From NCBI RefSeq assembly GCF_006149045.1, contig NZ_VBSN01000038.1, forward strand, positions 558,001-622,000: DNA of 64,000 nt. Reading direction: 5' to 3'. A program made the translations under genes and the position numbers. Of the stretch, positions 9,801 to 17,626 are shown piece by piece; the first letter of the stretch is position 1; each line of letters starts with the position of its first letter. This DNA is from Dyadobacter flavalbus (GTDB taxonomy: Bacteria; Bacteroidota; Bacteroidia; Cytophagales; Spirosomataceae). The notes beneath the pieces were generated by a model. The model was not told the origin of the DNA. It saw only the letters and a program-made list of their open reading frames with translations, and ran no database searches.

Positions 9801-9961
9801 GAAAGACCATCTGTAATGCCAATGGATTCAAATTTCAGAGGCGGTGCAAGCTGGGCTGATGTATGGGTATTGATAAATAATACACACGGAAAAACAGCAA
9901 ATGTGATCGTCTTTTTCACAGCCAGCAGTACACGCACAATACAGAAGTTCTTAGCCGACAA
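6875..9961 (-). CDS. Two-component sensor histidine kinase with Reg_prop beta-propeller and Y_Y_Y domain
   Basis: 1028 residues. An N-terminal signal or membrane segment (about 17-36) is followed by a long periplasmic region of Reg_prop repeats (GFIWITTSDGLNRYDG and variants such as GRLWIGTRNHGIDLFD), two seven-bladed propellers by analogy with the family. A Y_Y_Y domain ends before a transmembrane helix (YWFYILVTVSILSSSYAFY). The cytosolic part has a HisKA_3 dimerisation domain with the phospho-acceptor His near residue 839 (ARDLHDEIGSS) and a HATPase_c domain (EDDGKGFDP). HisKA_3 kinases normally pair with LuxR-type regulators, and a ruined one lies directly downstream. The kinase itself has no visible lesion. 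It may now signal to a regulator encoded elsewhere, or be on its way to decay. Confidence 0.93.
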   Translation of the reverse strand: MSAKNFCIVRVLLAVKKTITFAVFPCVLFINTHTSAQLAPPLKFESIGITDGLSQGFVSDITQDKNGFIWITTSDGLNRYDGTKITTYHHDPEDSTSIGGNDLSCIFEDSKGRLWIGTRNHGIDLFDRETETAKHFRKGDNNSIRSDEINKITEDKSGALWIETKGGLDRLVFEKNGNHIFTHIRLDNDFEQHRGAFWAEKVFVDSKNRVLVTTHTHIWELQFSRDGKNYTLVSRFRFGTRATFPIPEILEDTVRHILYVNDHQSLRFLKYNFSDPQPAFGTIRELPGWTIDKQGRIWTNDRRQVKLIDPETCTERYVYSSYPSQMKILEIATAFYTDRTGIVWIASGGYGLLKYDPYSEQFHHVLPETSIYQILEVNRETLLTHQLQTVRLEKGNLYLGGKIAGIREIEKQNMTALSVSPLASDSSGNIWIGMSGSIYRHDVKTGKGKKYSVPYDDIESTPFPLYTDRDNKLWMGYRNYLVRFDPVSREFSRFAYPSIQFMLDFDFLQCIYEDDHLLWLGTIKGLYRFDTKTEKMNRHYTNQKGNSRSLSNDFVIALTRDMQYPDRYLWIGTKGGGLNRLDKKSGLFVKFSTKNGLPNNVIYGILPDDNGKLWLSSNNGLTEFDPVSGNIRNFNEEDGLQGNEFNRYSYLKTSAGKFVFGGLNGLNYFDPKEIKPLPPPNVMFTDFRLFNKPVDFTRPGSPIRKNISYVKAITLRYTQNVVTFGFAGMDFRAKKGIVYRYKMQGFDKDWIYAEKENEATYTNLDPGKYTFVVQGKFKNGSWGVKTASILLVIVPPWYRTYWFYILVTVSILSSSYAFYKYRINQIMRLEGLRNRIARDLHDEIGSSISTIAIYSKIVHEQVGSKTFNNEPLLKKITEHATEIMESMNDIVWNINTKNDSFDNIIIKMREHAYQLFEAKGYMLHFQFDEALSKIKLQMERRRDFYLIYKEALNNIAKYAEGKNVWITVTTGNQQIHLVIEDDGKGFDPVAAAKSGNGLNNMQFRANALKGTLMITSEIGKGTKLRFVF

Positions 9962-10280
9962 TATCGCAAATGTTCTAAAAATTGACCTAATTTTATTCAG
10001 AAAACCGGCATGAGCAAGCTGTTGAGTAATATCCTGTTGCTTTCAGCGACAAATTAATACATAAGTCGTATTCATAGGTTGGCCGTGCATTGCAGCTGTT
10101 CGTATATGGATTGCTACGTGCCGGCAAGTTCCATGGAAATTCCTGATTTCATAATCCAGCACAACCTTGAAAACACACGTCCAGCATCATGAATGCCGTT
10201 GAAAACAAAATGTGATGACGGATAGTAAATCCAGTACCGGTCATCATGCTGCTGGCAACATTTTTTTATTAAAAGGTATT
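9962..10280. other. Intergenic region between the divergent kinase and DUF4174 genes
   Basis: About 320 bases with no supported gene on either strand. It should contain the promoters of the sensor kinase (minus) and the DUF4174 gene (plus). I see no clear TAnnTTTG Bacteroidota -7 element and no strong inverted repeat. Confidence 0.5.
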
Positions 10281-10652
10281 ATGAAAACGATAACCGCACT
10301 CATGCTCATGATGATCACCATGGCCGATCAGCCCCGCAAGGTACTGCTGTTTTATAATGCCGAAGGCGAACAGCAATGGAAAGCCCAGATGAAGGTACTG
10401 GAAGCAGCCAGAAAAGAAGTCAGTGAAAGGGATATTGAAATTACGTCCGTTCCCGGCTCAGCCCGGTATGCAGACCAATGGAAAAAATGGAAAATCGACA
10501 CCTCCGAAGCATTTACTTTTATTTTGATCGGGCGGGATGGCGGCGAGAAACTGAGGTCAAATGAAATGGTAAAAACCAATCAACTTTTCGGGCTGATCGA
10601 TGCCATGCCTATGCGCAAAAGAGAAATGGAAAGTGAACATGAAAAGCCGTGA
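10281..10652 (+). CDS. DUF4174 domain-containing protein
   Basis: About 123 residues from the chosen start, an ATG preceded by AAAAGG; an upstream ATG at 10212 would add 23 residues of non-conserved sequence. A short hydrophobic N-terminus is followed by a thioredoxin-like DUF4174 fold: Arg-Lys-Val-Leu-Leu-Phe, then an alternating domain with KWKIDTSEAFTFILIGRDGG and a C-terminal LIDAMPMRKREM. The family function is not established. It stands alone, with the cupin gene convergent on the other strand. Most homologues end with the same Met-Arg-rich helix, so the protein seems intact. Confidence 0.75.
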   Translation: MKTITALMLMMITMADQPRKVLLFYNAEGEQQWKAQMKVLEAARKEVSERDIEITSVPGSARYADQWKKWKIDTSEAFTFILIGRDGGEKLRSNEMVKTNQLFGLIDAMPMRKREMESEHEKP

Positions 10653-10667
10653 TGCAACGGCCAATGC

Positions 10668-11096
10668 TCATTTTACAAAATCTTCACGCATCGGTGTAAA
10701 CATATCAATCAGTACGCCGGCTTCCTTGCACACGGCTCCATGCATGACATTGGATGGAATATAGTAGCCGTCTCCGGCCTTTAAAATCTGTTTCCTGTCC
10801 CCGATCGTAATTTCAAAAGCGCCGCTTTCCACATAGCTCATCTGCGTATGAACATGCTTGTGCGGCGTACCGATACCGCCTTTTTCAAATTCGATTTTCA
10901 CCATCATCATTGTATCATCGTAGGACATGATCTTGCGTTTCAGGCCACCGCCAAGGTCCTGCCACGAAATTTCCGAATCGACAATAAACTGTTTTCCTTT
11001 TGCTTCCATGGACGGAGATTTGGTTTGTGCAAATGATGGATTGGTTAACAATAAAGCGGTCACCAAAGTTAAACATACCTGTAAAAGCCTCTTCAT
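10668..11096 (-). CDS. Exported cupin-domain protein
   Basis: 142 residues from the start at 11096, chosen because it begins a clean signal peptide (MKRLLQVCLTLVTALLL, cleaved after Ser-Phe-Ala-Gln). An in-frame ATG at 11141 would put charged residues before it. The cupin barrel shows motif 1 as PHKHVHTQMSYVESG and motif 2 as GYYIPSNVMHGAV, supplying histidines for a metal site. The substrate is unknown; small exported cupins include dioxygenase-like and sugar-binding forms. It is convergent with the DUF4174 gene, with stops 15 bases apart. Confidence 0.85.
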   Translation of the reverse strand: MKRLLQVCLTLVTALLLTNPSFAQTKSPSMEAKGKQFIVDSEISWQDLGGGLKRKIMSYDDTMMMVKIEFEKGGIGTPHKHVHTQMSYVESGAFEITIGDRKQILKAGDGYYIPSNVMHGAVCKEAGVLIDMFTPMREDFVK

Positions 11097-11390
11097 AGTT
11101 CGGTTCGGATAAGGAGTAAATCGTCTGCAAAATGCAGGCAAATGTATACTTTATATTCTGAACCCGGTTTTTTATGCCCGATTTTTAGAATGAGAAAATA
11201 AAGGCGCATGTAATCAGAGTCGTTCGTGCTTGGATATCACGCCCGGAATTTTTGGATATGAATGTAATTTCAACCAAGTTACTGTACCTTTTTACTGACA
11301 CAATGTACGGTTCGGACGGGCCGGTTATATGACACCGGATCTCGGAGGCATGGAATTTTTGCCATTGAAATTACATTTAAAAACAGACTT

Positions 11391-11882
11391 ATGAATACTG
11401 AAAAAGCCATTCTGGCAGGCGGCTGCTTCTGGGGAGTGGAGGAATTGTTCAGGCACCAGCCGGGCGTGATTTCGACGGTTGTCGGATACACTGGCGGCGA
11501 TGTACCCCATGCTACTTACCGGAACCATGGAACGCATGCCGAAGGAATTGCAATTACATTTGATCCGGAAAAATTGAGTTACCGGAAACTGCTGGAATAT
11601 TTTTTCCAGATCCACGATCCGACTACAAGGAACCGGCAAGGCAACGACATAGGAACTTCCTACCGTTCTGCTATTTTTTATCTGGACGAAAACCAGCGCG
11701 ATGTCGCCAATACGCTGATTGCAGAAATGGAAGCATCCGGAATATGGCCGGGCAAAATTGTTACCGAAGTTGTTCCTGCTACGGACTTCTGGAATGCAGA
11801 AACGGAGCATCAGGATTATCTTCAGAAACATCCGGGCGGCTACACCTGCCACTTTGAAAGACCAAGCTGGAAGCTGAGCTGA
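11391..11882 (+). CDS. msrA: Peptide-methionine (S)-S-oxide reductase MsrA
   Basis: 163 residues with the diagnostic GGCFWG motif at residues 10-15; Cys12 is the catalytic nucleophile that reduces methionine-S-sulfoxide in proteins. The later [17 protein letters not shown] and [11 protein letters not shown] segments are also characteristic. There is no signal peptide, so it is cytosolic. A strong terminator follows directly. The gene is monocistronic. The preceding 294 bases hold nothing I can identify beyond presumed promoters. Confidence 0.97.
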   Translation: MNTEKAILAGGCFWGVEELFRHQPGVISTVVGYTGGDVPHATYRNHGTHAEGIAITFDPEKLSYRKLLEYFFQIHDPTTRNRQGNDIGTSYRSAIFYLDENQRDVANTLIAEMEASGIWPGKIVTEVVPATDFWNAETEHQDYLQKHPGGYTCHFERPSWKLS

Positions 11883-11898
11883 ATTCCGATTGGTATTA

Positions 11899-11938
11899 AA
11901 ACCGGCGTTAAGCTCCTTTTAACGCCGGTTTTTTTAAT
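11899..11938 (+). terminator. Rho-independent terminator after msrA
   Basis: A perfect 13-bp stem, AAACCGGCGTTAA at 11899-11911 and TTAACGCCGGTTT at 11919-11931, is followed by further T residues. It lies 17 bases after the msrA stop. Confidence 0.9.
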
Positions 11939-12049
11939 TTCTTACGTGCCCTAATCATACTTATTCAACCTTCCTTTTGGAAAAACGACACTTCAACTAT
12001 CATTGAAAACTGATGATTATCTGTAACATTTAGAAAAAGCAGTTGCCAT

Positions 12050-12874
12050 TTATTTACGGGATTTAGGTTCAAAAATGACACGAGCCATAAAGCTCATTCC
12101 GTCGGTGCGAAAGTTTGTCGGAATTCCCGTAACCAGTCCGAGTGCCAGATTTGAAGAAAGAACCAGCTTCATTTGAGGACGTAAAACCGTATGGCGGCTC
12201 ATGGAAGAAAACTCGTCGTTAACCTCTACACCCACAAAGTTTCCGTCAGGAAGCACATAATGCATACTTGCATTGATCTGATAATACAGTTCCCGTTTCG
12301 ATTCTTCAGGTGTGAATTCCCATTCCGGACCGGTATAGATCATCGTATTTATTCTGTTGCCAAATTTTTTGGCAACGATGAAAAACGGACTGATGGAATT
12401 CCCTTTCAGCATGCCCCGGCCATGATCCATTGCGTAAAAAGAATGTGCACGAAACTCATGCATGTACCCGCCAGCCATAGACATCTGATGTTTTCCGGAG
12501 ACCAGAAAAGTATACTGAGCAGCCAGTTTCAATCCTTCAACACGGTTTTTAGGCACTTCGATTCCTTCCTTTTTACCGGCATTCCTGTAAAGCGCAAACG
12601 GGACTTCCACTTCCAGTCCAAGCCTGTTCATGGGAGAAAATTCATATTCAACGAAGGAGTGATTGATGGTGTAATCTTTATGCCCTTCGACTCCATACCC
12701 GACGTTCCACTCTTTCTCCCCTTTTCTGGCTCCAAGATCACGTATGAGGTCCATATAAAGCGGCTCGGCATGACGGATTTTCAGAGGTTTTACTTTCTGT
12801 ACGGAATCGGTCTGCGCCAGAGCGGACAAACTTGCGGCAGCAAATAACAGCGTATTAATAAGAAAATTTTTCAT
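12050..12874 (-). CDS. HAEPLYID-family exported protein
   Basis: 274 residues. A signal peptide (about 1-20, ending Leu-Ala-Gln) is followed by the segment IRHAEPLYMDLIRDLGARKG, which matches the sequence after which the HAEPLYID family is named. The remainder is rich in alternating aromatic and polar residues (for example LYYQINASMHYVLPDG), as in small outer-membrane beta-barrels, and ends Val-Ile-Phe-Glu-Pro-Lys. The role is not known. It is monocistronic, with the tandem palindrome array upstream of its start and the msrA terminator beyond its stop. Confidence 0.8.
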   Translation of the reverse strand: MKNFLINTLLFAAASLSALAQTDSVQKVKPLKIRHAEPLYMDLIRDLGARKGEKEWNVGYGVEGHKDYTINHSFVEYEFSPMNRLGLEVEVPFALYRNAGKKEGIEVPKNRVEGLKLAAQYTFLVSGKHQMSMAGGYMHEFRAHSFYAMDHGRGMLKGNSISPFFIVAKKFGNRINTMIYTGPEWEFTPEESKRELYYQINASMHYVLPDGNFVGVEVNDEFSSMSRHTVLRPQMKLVLSSNLALGLVTGIPTNFRTDGMSFMARVIFEPKSRK

Positions 12875-12934
12875 GCCTTTATTGTTTTTTTACAATGTTA
12901 AAGGCCAAAACCGGAAGAAATTGGGAATAAGTAA

Positions 12935-13800
12935 ATCAGCTCCGGAGGAGCATCATGAAAATTAATACATAATCAGGAGGCCCCGCCGGGGCCATCACAA
13001 TTAATAACATCACCTTTGCTATAAACAGGGCGCCGCGCTGCGGCGAGTTGTTTATAGCAATGAAGCGGTTTTTGGATATAATCGAAAAGATGAATTCTGG
13101 ATACCAAAAAAGCAGCTCCGGAGGAGCTGACTGTTTATAGCAGATGAAATAGGCGAAAACTATGTAGCTCCGCAGGAGCTTCCTGGCATTGACACATGAT
13201 TAGGAGGCCCCGCCGGGGCCATTATAATCAATAACGTCACCTTTGCTACAAACAGGGCGCCGCGCTGCGGCGAGTTGTTTGTAGCAATGAAGCGGTTTTT
13301 GGATATAATCGAAAAGATGAATTCTGGATATCAAAAAAGCAGCTCCGGAGGAGCTGACTGTTTATAGCAGATGAAATAGGCGAAAACTATGTAGCTCCGC
13401 AGGAGCTTCCTGGCATTGACACATGATCAGGAGGCCCCACCGGGGCCATCACAATTAACAACGTCACCTTTTGCTACAAACAGGAGGCCCCGCCGGGGCC
13501 ATCACAATTAATAACATCACCTTTGCTACAAACAGGGCGCCGCGCTGCGGCGAGTTGTTTGTAGCAATGAAGCGTTTTTGGATATAATCGAAAAGATGAA
13601 TTCTGGATATCAAAAAAGCAGCTCCGGAGGAGCTAACTGTTTATAGCAGACGAAATGGGCGAAAGTTATGGAGCTCCGCAGGAGCTTCCTGGGATTGACA
13701 CATAATCAGGAGGCCCCGACGGGGCCATCACAATTAATAACATCACCTTTGCTTCAAACAGGGCGCCGTGCTGCGGCGAGTTGTAAAATAATGAAGCGGT
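12935..13800. repeat. Tandem array of 227-bp palindrome-rich repeat units (REP/BIME-like)
   Basis: The unit start AGGAGGCCCCGCCGGGGCC occurs at 12975, 13202, 13429 (one base changed), 13482 and 13708. This gives spacings of 227, 227, 53 and 226 bases: four near-complete units plus one internal 53-base partial duplication. Each unit contains GGCCCCGCCGGGGCC, then a GCCGCGCTGCGGC hairpin flanked by the inverted sequences TTGCTATAAACAG and CTGTTTATAGCAA (or the TACAAACAG/GTTTGTAGCAA variant), then CAGCTCCGGAGGAGCTG and GTAGCTCCGCAGGAGCT. The last unit is truncated near 13790. Single hairpins with the same tail occur at 16241-16397 and 25938-26010. No transposase is present nearby. Confidence 0.88.
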
Positions 13801-14378
13801 TATATTTAATAAAAATGTAATTAACACATTAATATGCTGTTCGTGGGTGCTGTCCTGATTGTAGACCTTGCTTAAAGTCATGGAAACAAGCCGGAACAAA
13901 CGGATACAATCCGGCATCGGATGACGATAAGTAAATAAATGTGAATGCATCATCAATAATTTACTTAAATTATCAGGGCAAAATCCAAAAACAATCATGA
14001 AGGCAAGCCTGAGCTTACTTTTATTGATTAGTGGTCATATGAATGATTGATTTAAAAGAACAAATTGATTTATTGTGCCGGAATAATACTGACACCTGAT
14101 CATTAAACTAATTATTGCGTATGCTTCAGGATTCTTGCAAGAATAATCTTCTGCAACTTGAATCCTGCTGACAATACTCTAGTAAGTTTATCCGAAACAC
14201 ATTGGTCTGTTCTCGCAAGCTTCCCTCCCGTTTTGAAAAATTACCAAATATTTTATTCGCTTGTTTTAAATCTTCATGTATCGGCATTCTGACGAAGGCT
14301 CTGGTACAAGATTTATTGTAAGCGGTAAAATTTTTTGAAAGAGCTGATAAAAAGTTCTTTGTACCTAAAAAAGCGGTT
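13801..14378. other. AT-rich intergenic region with no supported gene
   Basis: Nothing convincing is coded here. The only curiosity is a 17-codon ORF at about 13997 (MKASLSLLLLISGHMND) that looks like the start of a signal peptide cut short by a stop, perhaps the remains of an exported protein gene. The promoter of the GH1/RmlD fusion gene should lie in the last 100 bases; no clear TAnnTTTG element was found. Confidence 0.4.
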
Positions 14379-16169
14379 ATGAAAAATTCTATTAACGCTG
14401 TTGAAATCTGGGGAGGGTTAGAATGTACAATTAACCGGGTTAACGACAGTTACTTTGATCAGTTGGAATACGCCGGGCATTATACGCGGGATGAGGACAT
14501 TGGCATGATCAGTTCACTTGGGATCAAAACCCTGCGGTATCCGGTATTGTGGGAAAGGCATCAGCCGGAGGTGGATACGGATATAGACTGGAGCGGCACG
14601 GAAATGAAACTTCATCAGATCAGACAGTCCGGTATGGAAGTCATTGCGGGTCTTGTGCATCACGGAAGCGGGCCCCGGCATGTTAATTTCTTTGATGGCA
14701 GTTTTGAAAAAGGATTAGCGGATTACGCAAGGCTTGTAGCGGAAAAATTTCCCTGGATTCATTACTATACTCCTGTCAACGAGCCACTTACTACTGCAAG
14801 ATTTTGCGGGCTTTACGGGCATTGGTATCCGCATCATTGCGACGAACTCAGCTTTTACAAGATACTATTAAGTGAATGCAAAGCCATAGTGATGGCCATG
14901 CAAGCCATTCGCGAGATAAATTCATCTGCCGAACTGATTCAGACGGATGATCTTGGTAAATGTTACAGTACACCTTTGCTGCAATATCAGGCCGAGTACG
15001 AGAACGAACGCAGATGGCTTTCCTATGAGCTCATCTGCGGATCACTTACGCCAGATCATTTGATGTGGAAACGTCTTGTGAAAGTTGGTATCCATCCCGA
15101 AGAACTGTACTATTTTCAATCAAATAACTGTAGACCTGCAATTGCCGGCTTTAATTATTATATTACTTCTGAACGCTATCTGGATGAGAACATTTACAAG
15201 TATGACCGTCAGTTTCATGGTGGAAACGGCATTCACACTTACAGTGATATTGAAGCAGTAAGGGTTCCGCTTTCCGTGGAAAACGGCCCGAAACTGCTGA
15301 TCCGGGAAGCCTGGGAACGTCTCGGAATTCCGATTGCCATTACAGAATGTCATTTATACAGTACAAGAGATGAACAAATGCGCTGGTTTTGCCAGATGCT
15401 GGATACAGCCGTAGCTTTAAGAAAGGAAGGAATTGATGTGCGGGCTGTCACGGCATGGGCCATTCTTGGCTTGTATGGCTGGAACCGGCTTGTAACGCAG
15501 CCCTGGGGCGATTACGAAGCCGGCATTTTCAATGTTACGGGCGGTCAGGTGCGGCCAACTGCACTGGCAGCGATGATCAAAATGCTTGCCGGCGGATTAC
15601 CCTTTCAGCATCCGGTTCTGGAAACAGAGGGCTGGTGGCAACGCAGAATACGGCTGCTTTCTACCTGCAGTGATCATTTTACCGATGAAACCGAAGAAAG
15701 AGAAAGCGCCTGTCAGCCGTTATTGATTCTGGATGAGTCCGGCACATTTACAAAAGCGATGGGAAAAATCTGTGGAGACAGGAACATCCGGTGGATTTCC
15801 ATGGATACCCGTGACATGGCACCCGAATATGCATCTTATGAATTGGAGATAAAACGCCTTAATCCGTGGGCTGTGCTCCACAGTCCTGTCGACTTTACCA
15901 ATCCCGCTTTGCATGAACAGAAACTCGCAGCCCTTGCCGGCTTATGCGGTGAACTGGATATCCGGTTTCTGTTATGGCTGTCAAACGAGGACTTTGACGC
16001 TCATGAAAATATCCTCGCTGCAAACCCGCATGCATTAATATTATATGCTTCATCGCATCCTGAACAATCATTCCATTTACTACATGAGGCACTTAACATG
16101 CTGCTGGATGAAACCACAGGCGTACACTATATGGAAAGTGGTACGATCCTGGAACGCGCATCAATCTGA
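14379..16169 (+). CDS. GH1-type glycosidase domain fused to a degenerate RmlD-like domain
   Basis: 596 residues. Residues 1 to about 425 form a glycoside hydrolase family 1-like (beta/alpha)8 barrel with both expected carboxylates: Glu135 in TPVNEP and Glu323 in AITEC. The C-terminal 150 residues resemble an N-terminal Rossmann segment of dTDP-4-dehydrorhamnose reductase (PLLILDESGTFTKAMGKIC, then LNPWAVLHSPV). The nucleotide-binding Gly-x-x-Gly-x-x-Gly is absent, however, and only about half of a reductase domain is present. GH1/RmlD fusions are known in Bacteroidota and other groups. There is no signal peptide, so it is cytosolic. The glycosidase may be active, but reductase activity is unlikely. 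It is monocistronic, with a terminator after the stop. Confidence 0.82.
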   Translation: MKNSINAVEIWGGLECTINRVNDSYFDQLEYAGHYTRDEDIGMISSLGIKTLRYPVLWERHQPEVDTDIDWSGTEMKLHQIRQSGMEVIAGLVHHGSGPRHVNFFDGSFEKGLADYARLVAEKFPWIHYYTPVNEPLTTARFCGLYGHWYPHHCDELSFYKILLSECKAIVMAMQAIREINSSAELIQTDDLGKCYSTPLLQYQAEYENERRWLSYELICGSLTPDHLMWKRLVKVGIHPEELYYFQSNNCRPAIAGFNYYITSERYLDENIYKYDRQFHGGNGIHTYSDIEAVRVPLSVENGPKLLIREAWERLGIPIAITECHLYSTRDEQMRWFCQMLDTAVALRKEGIDVRAVTAWAILGLYGWNRLVTQPWGDYEAGIFNVTGGQVRPTALAAMIKMLAGGLPFQHPVLETEGWWQRRIRLLSTCSDHFTDETEERESACQPLLILDESGTFTKAMGKICGDRNIRWISMDTRDMAPEYASYELEIKRLNPWAVLHSPVDFTNPALHEQKLAALAGLCGELDIRFLLWLSNEDFDAHENILAANPHALILYASSHPEQSFHLLHEALNMLLDETTGVHYMESGTILERASI

Positions 16170-16181
16170 GAAAAAGTAAAA

Positions 16182-16212
16182 CAGCAGCCCGGATTTCAAG
16201 GCTGCTGTTTTT
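16182..16212 (+). terminator. Rho-independent terminator after the GH1 fusion gene
   Basis: CAGCAGCC at 16182-16189 pairs with GGCTGCTG at 16200-16207, followed by TTTTTAT, 12 bases after the stop codon. Confidence 0.85.
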
Positions 16213-16240
16213 ATATCCTAAGGCTTATACTTCTTCTGTT

Positions 16241-16397
16241 ATAAACAGGATGCCCCTCCGGGGCGGCATTGGCTGATGTTTAAAAAGCCGCAGGGCGGCT
16301 TCCTGTTTGTAGCAATTGCAAATCCATGTGATATTCTCGGCTCCGGAGGAGCCTGCTGGCCGTGCTTCTGTTTTCAGGATGCCCCTCCGGGGCATTG
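16241..16397. repeat. Dispersed REP-like hairpins
   Basis: Four GC-rich palindromes occur close together: GCCCCTCCGGGGC at about 16252, AGCCGCAGGGCGGCT at about 16286 followed by TCCTGTTTGTAGCAA, GGCTCCGGAGGAGCC at about 16339, and a second GCCCCTCCGGGGC at about 16382. The ATAAACAGG and CCTGTTTGTAGCAA flanks match the arms in the 12935-13800 array, so these belong to the same repeat family. Confidence 0.75.
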
Positions 16398-16576
16398 CTG
16401 ACTTTTCCTTTACACTGAATTGAAGATTGTACCGATTCTGATCCGTTTAATAAATAGACATACCGATGTTTGCTCGTACGAAAAGAAAAGTTTTCAAAAA
16501 TCTTAGTTTTGCGACATAAGTATTTATAAGTGAGCATCCTAAATATTTTCCTACCAACTTTCAAACCTTATACCGA

Positions 16577-17572
16577 ATGAAAAAGTCCATTTTACTCTCT
16601 TTTACTACATTCCTGACTCTTGCCATCGGCATTGTTGCCTGTACCACAGACCATGTCGTACCCATTCCCGAACCGGCACGGTTTGCAGTTACAACTGTTG
16701 ATACGACATTACGTTCGCCAATCGGACTGGACATGGATGGCAGCGGGAACTTATGGATTGCAGAAATTGGAACCGGAAATGACGACGGAGCTATTGTAAT
16801 GCTTACGCCGGGTGGACAAAAGACAACTGTAATCAGTGGTTTTCATTCAACGGCCGGGCCTGAATCCAATGAAGGTTTAAGCCACATCAAATACGTTAAC
16901 GGCAAATTATACATCCTGCACGGCATTGACGGTATTTTGTATGTTGCCGATGTTTCCAATTTCAAAGCGGGAAATCCGCAGATTCCGATGGCGTCGCTGA
17001 CACAAACTGACATCGGTACTTACAGCAGGAGCCTTAATCTCACCGATCCTGTTAATTCCAACATCTTTGATATAGAATTTGATGGCGCCGGAAACTATTA
17101 TGTTGCAGATGCCGGAGCCAATGCCATTTTCAAATGGGATAAGAACACCGGAAATATTTCACTTTTTGCCAAAATCCCGTCTGTTGCAGGCGGCACCATC
17201 GACGCCGTTCCTACCGGAATCGTGTTTGACGGCAGCAAATTCCTCGTCAGTTCGCTAACCGGATTCCCGTTTGCGCCCGGCAATGCAAAGATTTTTGCAG
17301 TAGACCTGAATGGCAATGTCACCATTTACAAAGACGGCCTGACAATGTTGACGCACATTGAACTGAGTGCCAACAAAAAACCCCTTGTTATCAAATTTTC
17401 AGATTTTGCGCTGCCGAACGGATTTGTTCCTTTTAGCGGAGCGGTTCTTAATGAAGACGGAACCGTATTGGCCGGAGGGCTGATGATGCCAACCGATATT
17501 CGGAGAACCGGCGACAGACAGTTTCATGTGATCAGTTTTGCCTTGGGACATCTTTACAAACTGACTTATTAA
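16577..17572 (+). CDS. ScyD/ScyE-family beta-propeller lipoprotein
   Basis: 331 residues. The N-terminus is a lipoprotein signal with Cys at residue 22 after Gly-Ile-Val-Ala. The rest is a six-bladed NHL-like propeller: repeats such as PIGLDMDGSGNLWIAEIGTG and DIEFDGAGNYYVADAGANAI match the ScyD/ScyE family, named after cyanobacterial scytonemin genes but widespread in other bacteria. Bacteroidota members probably bind or lyse an unknown ligand in the periplasm or on the surface; the true role is unknown. The gene is monocistronic and convergent with the CHAT gene, with a shared bidirectional terminator. Confidence 0.83.
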   Translation: MKKSILLSFTTFLTLAIGIVACTTDHVVPIPEPARFAVTTVDTTLRSPIGLDMDGSGNLWIAEIGTGNDDGAIVMLTPGGQKTTVISGFHSTAGPESNEGLSHIKYVNGKLYILHGIDGILYVADVSNFKAGNPQIPMASLTQTDIGTYSRSLNLTDPVNSNIFDIEFDGAGNYYVADAGANAIFKWDKNTGNISLFAKIPSVAGGTIDAVPTGIVFDGSKFLVSSLTGFPFAPGNAKIFAVDLNGNVTIYKDGLTMLTHIELSANKKPLVIKFSDFALPNGFVPFSGAVLNEDGTVLAGGLMMPTDIRRTGDRQFHVISFALGHLYKLTY

Positions 17573-17589
17573 AGAGAAATAAAGTGCAT

Positions 17590-17626
17590 AAAAAGACGCC
17601 GTTTTTTTAAACCTGCGTCTTTTTTT
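17590..17626 (+). terminator. Bidirectional terminator between the ScyD-like and CHAT genes
   Basis: AAAAAGACGC at 17590-17599 pairs with GCGTCTTTTT at 17615-17624 around a loop containing a T-run. Because A-runs and T-runs flank the stem, it can terminate both the plus-strand ScyD/ScyE-type gene and the minus-strand CHAT gene, whose stop codon at 17625 abuts the stem. Confidence 0.85.

Larger units (their letters stand above)
16170..16576. other. Intergenic region holding a terminator and dispersed hairpin repeats
   Basis: About 400 bases without a gene. The first 45 bases hold the terminator of the GH1 fusion gene, 16241-16397 holds REP-like hairpins, and the last 150 bases are AT-rich and should contain the promoter of the ScyD/ScyE-type gene. 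Confidence 0.6.

Noticed and set aside
12935-13800. CRISPR array
   Set aside because: Repeats are 227 bases long with internal palindromes and no unique spacers of regular length; no cas gene is present in the window.
13666-13998. Minus-strand ORF of 110 codons
   Set aside because: It runs through the palindromic repeats, and its composition is that of the repeat rather than a protein.
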